Part shown: piece by piece, positions 32,690 through 38,046 of the stretch
Position numbering within the stretch: position 1 is the first letter of the stretch
Layout of the letters: each line of letters opens with the position of its first letter
NCBI GenBank assembly: GCA_964571195.1
Contig: CAZNAD010000021.1
Span: forward strand, 1-38,046
Source: PALSA-1006 sp964571195
GTDB lineage: Bacteria > Pseudomonadota > Gammaproteobacteria > Burkholderiales > Gallionellaceae
Length of the DNA stretch: 38,046 bases
Direction: 5' to 3'
Program-made: the position numbers and the translations under genes
The notes under the pieces: generated by a model
The model's input: the letters and a program-made list of their open reading frames with translations, nothing else
What the model was told of the DNA's origin: nothing
The model's database searches: none

Positions 32690-34678
32690 TTAACCCAGCA
32701 TCGCTTTCAGCCGCGCCAGCTTGGCTTTGCCTTCTTCCTTGCTGACTTCCGGCGCATTGCCCGCCGGAACAGCACCCGCATAGATCACATCGCCTTCGGG
32801 TAGTTCTTTGATGAAGCGGCTGGCTTCACAAGTCGACCACTCCTTGCCGCGTTTGCGTTTGATGCAATAACTGATGTGCAGCGAGCGTTGCGCGCGGGTA
32901 ATGCCGACGTACATCAGGCGGCGTTCCTCCTCGATCTGCTCCGGCGATTCGCTACGCTCGTGCGGCAACACACCTTCTTCCACACCGACCAGATAGACAT
33001 GGCCGAACTCCAATCCCTTTGCGGCATGCAGGGTGGAAAGCGAGACGGCATCGATTTCTTCTTCCTTTCCTTCCAGCAGGTTCATCAGTGCGATGGTCTG
33101 TGTCATCGCCAATAGCGTCTTGCCGTCGGCCTCGGATTTTTTGTTCATCCAGGCGACAAAGCTGCTGACGTTCTCCCATTTGGTCTCGGCCTGACGCGGT
33201 TCGTGGCTGTCGAACAGCCACGCCTCATAGTCGATGGCGTCCATCAGGTCGCCCATCACCTGCGAGCTTTCTTCTTTGGCGGCGCGGGCTTCCATGCGGT
33301 TGATGAAGTTGCAGAAGGTGAGCAGCTCTTCGTGCTGGCGTGCGGGGAGCTGGTCTTCCATCTCGCTTTCGAACGCGGCCTCGAACAGGCTGATGTTACG
33401 GGTACCGGCAAAGCTGGCCAACCTTTCCAGCGTGGTGTTGCCGATGCCGCGTTTGGGCGTGGTCACGGCACGGATGAACGCCGGATCATCATCCGGGTTG
33501 GCGATCAGGCGCAGGTAGGCGACTAGGTCTTTGATTTCGGCGCGCTCGAAGAATGAGGTACCGCCGCTCACGGTGTAAGGCACGTTCTGCGCGCGCAGGT
33601 GCTCTTCGAATATGCGCGACAGGTGGTTGCTGCGGTACAGGATGGCGTAATCGGAGAACTTGGTGCGGTGCTCGAACTTGTGCGCCAATAGGCGCAGTAC
33701 GACCGATTCCGCTTCGTTGTCATCGTCCTTGGCAGCGAAGATGCGCACCTGATCGCCCAGGCCGTGATCGCTCCACAGTTTCTTCTCGAACAGCTTGGTG
33801 TTGTTCTTGATGACGTGGTTGGCGCTTTGCAGGATGCGTTGCGAGGAGCGGTAGTTCTGCTCCAGTTTGATGACTTTTAGCCTCGGATAGTCTTTCTGCA
33901 AGTTGTGCAGATTGGCGATGCTCGCGCCGCGCCATGCATAGATGGCCTGGTCGTCGTCGCCCACGGCGGTGATCGCCGCACGAATCCCGGCTAGCAGACG
34001 CATCATCTGGTACTGACAGTCGTTGGTGTCCTGATATTCGTCCACCAGCAGATAGCGCAGGCGATGTTGCCAGCGTTCCAATGCTTCGGGATGAGCGTGG
34101 AACAGATCGACCGGCAGACGGATCAGGTCGTCGAAATCCACCGCCTGATAGGCGCGCAAGGTTTCCTGATAGCGCGGGTAGAGCAGGGCGATACGCTGCT
34201 GTTCGTCGGTTTCGACCAAGCTCTGCGCCTGTTCCGGGGAGATGAAATTGGCTTTCCAGTTCGACATCACGCTCTGCGCCTGGCGGATGTCCTGCTTATC
34301 CGGCGAGCCGAGCAGTTCGCTGACGATCTTGGCGGTGTCGGCGGAGTCGAAGATGGAGAACTGTTTTTTGTAGCCTATGAGTCCGGCTTCCTCGCGCAAT
34401 ATCTGCATGCCCAGCGCATGGAAGGTGCTGATGGTCATGCCTTTGGCATCTCCGCCGCTCAACAGCTTACCCACGCGCTCGCGCATCTCGTTCGCCGCTT
34501 TGTTGGTGAAGGTGATGGCGGCGATGTTGCGCGCCGAGTAGCCGCATTGCTCAACGAGGTAGGCGAGCTTGTGCACGATCACGCGCGTCTTGCCGCTGCC
34601 CGCACCCGCGAGTACCAGTAGCGGACCGTCCAGATAGGTGATGGCTTCGCGTTGTGCGGGATTGAGTTTGCTTAACAT
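32690..34678 (-). CDS. rep: ATP-dependent DNA helicase Rep (SF1A)
   Basis: 662 residues. 3'-5' helicase that clears protein roadblocks ahead of the replication fork. SF1 motifs in order: LNPAQREAI (Q), LAGAGSGKTRVI (I), AAITFTNKAANEM (Ia), LLVDEYQDTN (II), VGDDDQAIYAWRGA (III), EQNYRSS (IV), VSLSTLHAAKGLEF (V), EEERRLMYVGITRA (VI). The early IRGCGY-like VEQCGYSARNIAAITFTN is more like Rep than UvrD or PcrA. The ATG lies only six bases from the CCA end of a displaced tRNA-Leu fragment. Confidence 0.93.
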   Translation of the reverse strand: MLSKLNPAQREAITYLDGPLLVLAGAGSGKTRVIVHKLAYLVEQCGYSARNIAAITFTNKAANEMRERVGKLLSGGDAKGMTISTFHALGMQILREEAGLIGYKKQFSIFDSADTAKIVSELLGSPDKQDIRQAQSVMSNWKANFISPEQAQSLVETDEQQRIALLYPRYQETLRAYQAVDFDDLIRLPVDLFHAHPEALERWQHRLRYLLVDEYQDTNDCQYQMMRLLAGIRAAITAVGDDDQAIYAWRGASIANLHNLQKDYPRLKVIKLEQNYRSSQRILQSANHVIKNNTKLFEKKLWSDHGLGDQVRIFAAKDDDNEAESVVLRLLAHKFEHRTKFSDYAILYRSNHLSRIFEEHLRAQNVPYTVSGGTSFFERAEIKDLVAYLRLIANPDDDPAFIRAVTTPKRGIGNTTLERLASFAGTRNISLFEAAFESEMEDQLPARQHEELLTFCNFINRMEARAAKEESSQVMGDLMDAIDYEAWLFDSHEPRQAETKWENVSSFVAWMNKKSEADGKTLLAMTQTIALMNLLEGKEEEIDAVSLSTLHAAKGLEFGHVYLVGVEEGVLPHERSESPEQIEEERRLMYVGITRAQRSLHISYCIKRKRGKEWSTCEASRFIKELPEGDVIYAGAVPAGNAPEVSKEEGKAKLARLKAMLG

Positions 34679-34683
34679 ATCGA

Positions 34684-34744
34684 TTGGTGCCCGGAACCGG
34701 AATCGAACCGGTACGCCCGTTTTACCGAAGCGACGGATTTTAAG
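34684..34744 (-). repeat. Attachment-site repeat: displaced 3' part of tRNA-Leu
   Basis: Identical over at least 60 bases to 37987-38046. On the minus strand it carries the anticodon loop (TAA), variable arm, T arm (ACCGG-TTCGATT-CCGGT) and the CCA of tRNA-Leu, but no 5' half. It marks the left junction of the integrated element next to rep. Confidence 0.9.
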
Positions 34745-34850
34745 AATCAGAGAAAAGAACAGAGGTTTATTTAATCAATGCCTTGCGTCACCCGCAATGA
34801 TTCAAAGGTAGTGATACAAAGCACAAGGAAACACGGGCGATATTTTAGCA

Positions 34851-34871
34851 TGGTTACGATTTGGCTACGGC
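34851..34871 (+). repeat. 21-bp internal direct repeat, left copy
   Basis: Identical for 21 bases to 37911-37931. It lies 107 bases inside the left attachment repeat, just before the ribosome site of the first gene. Possible integrase arm-type site. Confidence 0.8.
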
Positions 34872-34880
34872 GGAGGGAAT

Positions 34881-35303
34881 ATGGGGAACACATCAATGAT
34901 GGCACTAGGTTTTGTATTGGTCGGCAGCTACTTGTCGGTCAGCCTGTGGGAAAACCCCCTTGGCGGGCGCTTCATACGCCAACGACAAGGGGGAATTTTC
35001 CATAGGCTGCTCGCCGCTCTATGGAGGTCTTTTGTTGTGGCTTCAGCATGGTGGCATCAGCGCGTTTGCATGGGGCTAGTGGACTATGACACCGTGTGGC
35101 ATTTTGTAGACAGATTCTGGCCTTCACATGGTCAGCGTGTCGCACACTTTGTGACAATCAAGCTAGTGCCCCTCCTGCTGCTTGATTGGTTGGCGTGGCC
35201 TATTGCCAAGGATTATTTGCAAAACAAATGGCGTGCAGAAGATGAGATACAGAACCGATTGTATGCCCTGCAAAAGAGTAGAAAGGAAGTGAATACCAAA
35301 TAG
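34881..35303 (+). CDS. Hypothetical small membrane protein of the element
   Basis: 140 residues, family not recognised. Three hydrophobic stretches are visible (~7-24, 44-60, 92-112), rich in Trp, followed by a charged C-terminal tail (NKWRAEDEIQNRLYALQKSRKEV). The start at ATG 34881 is well supported by GGAGGG four bases upstream. It occupies the first position of the element, ahead of the replication region. It could serve as an immunity, coat-like or assembly protein, but the sequence does not decide. Confidence 0.65.
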   Translation: MGNTSMMALGFVLVGSYLSVSLWENPLGGRFIRQRQGGIFHRLLAALWRSFVVASAWWHQRVCMGLVDYDTVWHFVDRFWPSHGQRVAHFVTIKLVPLLLLDWLAWPIAKDYLQNKWRAEDEIQNRLYALQKSRKEVNTK

Positions 35304-35553
35304 CTCTTGCACAACGTAAATATATTTTGGTAGTCTTCTAACCAGCCATGAGGTGCCAGAGAAAGTCGAAGTACCGCAACACTGACCTAATGCCCTTTAT
35401 GTGATGCCGCTGAGTGTGAGAGTGCAATAGCCTGCCAGCGGCTGTAATCAGAGAATTTCTGCTTATGGCTTCATCGTTCGATAACCCGAATGGATGAAGC
35501 CTGCAAGCGAAGAGCCACGCAAGCCTCGTCCGTTCATAACTGGCGAGGCTTTT
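35304..35553 (+). other. Hairpin-rich non-coding region, putative replication origin/leader
   Basis: 250 bases with three successive inverted repeats: GCCGCTG/CAGCGGC (35406-35412, 35436-35442), GGCTTCATC/GATGAAGCC (35467-35475, 35493-35501, with an inner TTCG/CGAA) and AAGCCTCG/CGAGGCTT (35521-35528, 35544-35551). The last contains the rep ribosome site GAGG and runs into four T. The position before a phage-type initiator suggests a rolling-circle origin and/or translational control; no nick site was identified. Confidence 0.5.
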
Positions 35554-36720
35554 ATGTTTGAAAATCACGATAATCAAAGCGACAAAGGCGCGGCGCGAGC
35601 TGCGGGCGGGCGCAGCTTGCGAGCACAGACGCAGGGCGCGGCGGAAACGCCCTCGTATAGTAATACGAGGGAAACCAAAAGCGACAGCTACACACCGCAT
35701 GGCGTGGGAATCGGTCTAGAGGTGTGGACTGCTGACGGAACAGAGCGAGGCAGATTAACCTCGGACGGGAAGCGTTCAAAACTCACACTTACGCCCATTC
35801 CTCATGAGTTCGCATCGCCAAAGGTCGCACACGTTGATTGGCTGGCATTTACCTTTACTCCCTCCGAAAATGAATCCGACTCAATCGCAACGCTACTTTC
35901 AGAGCTTGCGCCATTGCTGGGATTGGAATGCATTCCAGCCACTTGTAAAGGCCGAGGATGGAACGGCTACACCACACGCTACGACCTTACAAATGGGCAT
36001 GATGTTCCGCTTGGCCTTATAGCTTCTGGCGGCGAAAGACAACGCGGCACGGTACATGTCGAACTAAATGCGCACGCATGCGCACTGGTTCCCGATTGGC
36101 AAGCTTTCGTAGCTTGGGGCAATAATCTACAAGGGAAAATTAGTCGTACGGATCTAGCTCATGATGATTTTTCCGGACAGACCTTCGACATGCAAAAAAT
36201 GGCTGATTGGTATCAGCAAGGTGAATTTAATTGCGGTGGTCGTCAGCCTTCGCACTCTCTGGCTGGTGATTGGCTTGTGGACGGCAGCCCATCTGGTCGA
36301 ACGCTTTATATCGGAAAAAGAGAGAACGGAAAGATGTTGCGCATTTACGAGAAGGGCAAGCAGTTGGGAGACACCAATAGCCCTTGGGTTCGCGTGGAGC
36401 TAGAGTTTCGAGGAAAGAGCCGCGTTATTCCTTGGGAGTGTCTGACCTCACCAGGAAGCTATCTAGCTGGTTCATACAAGTGCCTAAATATCATTTCAGA
36501 GATACAGGACAAGATACGCACCATCACCAAAGCTGTGACCATTTCCTATACTCGCGCCGTTGAAAATGCACGTCTTATGGTGGGGAAACTCGCTAATTTA
36601 ATGATGATGGTGGAGGGCGGCGACGCTTTCAAAGTCATTGGTGATTTAGTCCGAGATGGGTACCCAGAGCGAATAAAAAACTACGCGGAATACCTGCCGC
36701 AGATACTCGCGGAGGCATGA
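35554..36720 (+). CDS. Rep_trans-type replication initiation protein (RstA-like)
   Basis: 388 residues from ATG 35554. After a polar N-terminal ~85 residues come HVDWLAFTF (93-101), RTDLAHDDF (198-206), LYIGKRENGKMLRIYEKGK (251-269) and WVRVELEFRG (278-287), the pattern of the replication initiation factor family (PF02486) found in CTX-phi RstA and other filamentous phages. Such proteins start rolling-circle replication. ATG 35554 has GAGG five bases upstream; an in-frame ATG at 35494 lies inside a hairpin without a ribosome site. Confidence 0.82.
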   Translation: MFENHDNQSDKGAARAAGGRSLRAQTQGAAETPSYSNTRETKSDSYTPHGVGIGLEVWTADGTERGRLTSDGKRSKLTLTPIPHEFASPKVAHVDWLAFTFTPSENESDSIATLLSELAPLLGLECIPATCKGRGWNGYTTRYDLTNGHDVPLGLIASGGERQRGTVHVELNAHACALVPDWQAFVAWGNNLQGKISRTDLAHDDFSGQTFDMQKMADWYQQGEFNCGGRQPSHSLAGDWLVDGSPSGRTLYIGKRENGKMLRIYEKGKQLGDTNSPWVRVELEFRGKSRVIPWECLTSPGSYLAGSYKCLNIISEIQDKIRTITKAVTISYTRAVENARLMVGKLANLMMMVEGGDAFKVIGDLVRDGYPERIKNYAEYLPQILAEA

Positions 36721-36721
36721 C

Positions 36722-37021
36722 ATGAAAACTTTGATACTTGAAGAAGCTGCCGAATTTTTACATATTCACCCGGTCACTCTATTGCGAAAAGCGCAGAGCG
36801 GTGAAGTACCTGCGGCAAAGCCTGCAAAGCGGTGGGTATTCTTGGAAATTGACCTAGTGGATTACCTACGCGCACAATACTCCCCGCGGGTGATGCAGGG
36901 CGCACACGAAGAGGTGGAATTATGTCGCTCTACAAACGCAAAGATTCATCAGTCTGGTGGGTCAAGCTGCACCACAGTGGAAAAGTCGTACAAAGAAGCA
37001 CTGGGACTGCCGATAAGGTAA
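36722..37021 (+). CDS. Excisionase/MerR-type helix-turn-helix protein
   Basis: 99 residues. The first ~50 (ILEEAAEFLHIHPVTLLRKA, GEVPAAKPAKRWVFLEIDLVDYL) form the HTH_17 excisionase-like DNA-binding domain; the rest is low in features and overlaps the integrase gene by 100 bases in another frame. GGAGG at 36711-36715 is the ribosome site, one base after the rep-gene stop. Probably directs excision or represses element genes. Confidence 0.78.
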   Translation: MKTLILEEAAEFLHIHPVTLLRKAQSGEVPAAKPAKRWVFLEIDLVDYLRAQYSPRVMQGAHEEVELCRSTNAKIHQSGGSSCTTVEKSYKEALGLPIR

Positions 37022-37959
37022 AAGCTCAGGAATACCATGACAGGCTCAAGGCCTCGCTATGGGAGCAGGAACGGCTCGGCACAAAGCCGCGCTATTCTTG
37101 GCAGCAAGCGGTTATTAAGTGGCTTGAAGAAACGTCCGACAAAGCAACACACAAAGAAGACGTGCAAAAGCTCAAATGGCTTCATCCGATTTTAGGCGAA
37201 ATGATGCTCGACGAAATATCGTTGGATGTCATCGGCAAGATTAAATCGGAAAAGTTGAAGCAAGCGAGCAAGGCAACTACCAACCGTTATTTGGCAGTCG
37301 TTCGGTCTGTGCTTATTCGAGCACGTGACGAATGGGAATGGGTCGAGCGAGTGCCTAAAATAAAGCTCTTTAAAGAACCTGAAGGCCGCGAACGTGCCCT
37401 TAGTCATGAAGAAGCGAATCGGCTGTTATCAGTACTGCCGCCGCATCTGCGCGACATGGCATTGTTCACGCTACATACCGGATTGCGACAATCAAATGTA
37501 TTGCAACTGGAATGGTCGTGTGTGGATTTGGTGCGCTGTCATGCGTGGGTTAAATCGGAAGATTCGAAGAATCGTAAACCGATTTCCGTCAATCTGAATG
37601 CACGTGCGATGGATGTACTTAATCGGCAGATTGGCAAACACTCAACGAAGGTTTTTACCTGCAATGGGAAGCCTATTTCACAGGTCGTAAATGTCACGTG
37701 GAAAAATGCTTTGGTAAAAGCTGGAATTGAAAACTTGCGATGGCATGATTTGCGCCACACATGGGCAACATGGCTGCGCCAATTAGGAACACCCACGCAT
37801 GAGTTGCAACGCATGGGTGGATGGAAAACCGCAGCGATGGTCGAAAGATATGCTCACGTGGCACCTGATCACTTGGCACAAGCGGCGGCAAGGTTGGAGA
37901 GCTTAGAGGTTGGTTACGATTTGGCTACGGCATCCCAAGCAACAGGTGCTATTTCTTGA
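36922..37959 (+). CDS. Tyrosine integrase
   Basis: 345 residues. N-terminal arm/core-binding regions (to ~155), then the catalytic domain with Arg189 (HTGLRQSNVLQLEW), Lys216 or Lys219 (DSKNRKP), His275-x-x-Arg278 (WHDLRHTWATW), Trp301 replacing the second His (MGGWKT) and nucleophile Tyr310 (VERYAH). It catalyses site-specific recombination into tRNA-Leu. GAGGTGG precedes the ATG, which lies inside the HTH gene. The gene's 3' end contains the right copy of the 21-bp direct repeat. Confidence 0.95.
   Translation: MSLYKRKDSSVWWVKLHHSGKVVQRSTGTADKVKAQEYHDRLKASLWEQERLGTKPRYSWQQAVIKWLEETSDKATHKEDVQKLKWLHPILGEMMLDEISLDVIGKIKSEKLKQASKATTNRYLAVVRSVLIRARDEWEWVERVPKIKLFKEPEGRERALSHEEANRLLSVLPPHLRDMALFTLHTGLRQSNVLQLEWSCVDLVRCHAWVKSEDSKNRKPISVNLNARAMDVLNRQIGKHSTKVFTCNGKPISQVVNVTWKNALVKAGIENLRWHDLRHTWATWLRQLGTPTHELQRMGGWKTAAMVERYAHVAPDHLAQAAARLESLEVGYDLATASQATGAIS
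37911..37931 (+). repeat. 21-bp internal direct repeat, right copy
   Basis: Identical to 34851-34871, inside the last codons of the integrase and 55 bases from the right attachment repeat. It encodes part of the poorly conserved integrase C-terminus. Confidence 0.8.
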
Positions 37960-37986
37960 AACAAGAAGGCCTGAAAGCCTTGTATT

Positions 37987-38046
37987 TGGTGCCCGGAACC
38001 GGAATCGAACCGGTACGCCCGTTTTACCGAAGCGACGGATTTTAAG
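37987..38046 (-). tRNA. tRNA-Leu(TAA), 3' part (5' part outside window)
   Basis: Minus-strand 3' portion: anticodon loop CTTAAAA (anticodon TAA), ~20-base class II variable arm, T arm and acceptor end CCGGGCACCA. The 5' half must lie beyond the window, so this copy is presumably the functional tRNA restored by integration. It also serves as the right attachment repeat. Confidence 0.88.

Larger units (their letters stand above)
34745..37986 (+). mobile_element. 3.3-kb tRNA-Leu-integrated element with phage-type replication gene and integrase
   Basis: Bounded by the 60-bp direct repeats at 34685-34744 and 37987-38046. Content in order, all forward: small membrane protein, hairpin-rich non-coding region, Rep_trans-type initiator, excisionase-like HTH, tyrosine integrase. 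AT-richer than the flanking rep helicase. No coat, adsorption or secretion (Zot/pI) gene is present, so it resembles a filamentous-phage satellite or minimal integrative plasmid rather than a complete prophage. Confidence 0.85.

Noticed and set aside
34778..35005. 75-codon forward frame at the left end of the element
   Set aside because: Out of frame with the membrane-protein gene that has a strong ribosome site, and it runs through the 21-bp repeat.
1..38046. CRISPR array
   Set aside because: No regularly spaced identical short repeats were seen; the repeats present are palindromic pairs or long direct repeats.
1..38046. Insertion sequence or transposase gene
   Set aside because: No DDE transposase or RAYT motif in any credible frame; the only recombinase is the tyrosine integrase at 36922-37959.

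Overview
The window looks like chromosomal DNA of a betaproteobacterium, probably in or near the Nitrosomonadales (Gallionella/Sideroxydans-like). This is inferred from gene order and protein character; no database search was run. Most of it is GC-rich and densely packed, with many 1-8 bp gene overlaps.

Bases 1-16240 hold one long forward cluster: rpsB (3' end), tsf, pyrH, frr, uppS, cdsA, dxr, rseP, bamA, skp, lpxD, fabZ, lpxA, lpxB, rnhB. It combines translation (S2, EF-Ts, ribosome recycling), UMP kinase, isoprenoid and phospholipid precursors, outer-membrane assembly and lipid A synthesis. A CopD-like membrane protein, a RIO-type kinase and a small-domain methyltransferase follow, ending at a bidirectional terminator.

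Bases 16268-21300 (minus strand) encode a CecR-like TetR repressor, a lipoprotein adaptor and an HAE1-family RND pump. The repressor promoter has a palindrome lying exactly in its -35/-10 spacer. Bases 21390-22593 (minus) hold a compact putative operon: TumE-like toxin, MarR-like partner and a MazG-fold pyrophosphohydrolase, with its own promoter, operator-like repeat and terminator.

Bases 22594-24680 are AT-richer and accessory in character. They carry a HEPN-like protein, an overlapping secreted protein, several hairpins, tRNA-Ser(GGA), a perfect 35-bp copy of the 5' half of that tRNA, and two copies of a three-hairpin repeat whose paired bases differ while its linkers are conserved.

Bases 24684-34678 return to core-type genes: gloB, a methyltransferase, rnhA, dnaQ, a BaiN-type flavoprotein, lemA, two TPM-domain proteins, a CYTH-CHAD protein and the Rep helicase (minus). 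Four dispersed palindromic repeats from three families (a REPIN, two CACCACAGAG elements, one TTCGATAC element) sit between these genes.

Bases 34684-38046 are a 3.3-kb integrated element bounded by 60-bp direct repeats of the 3' end of tRNA-Leu(TAA). It carries a small membrane protein, a hairpin-rich noncoding region, a filamentous-phage-type replication initiator, an excisionase-like HTH protein and a tyrosine integrase. It has no recognisable capsid or secretion genes, which suggests a satellite or minimal replicon. Its insertion separates the rep helicase gene from the tRNA-Leu it probably used to follow by a few bases.
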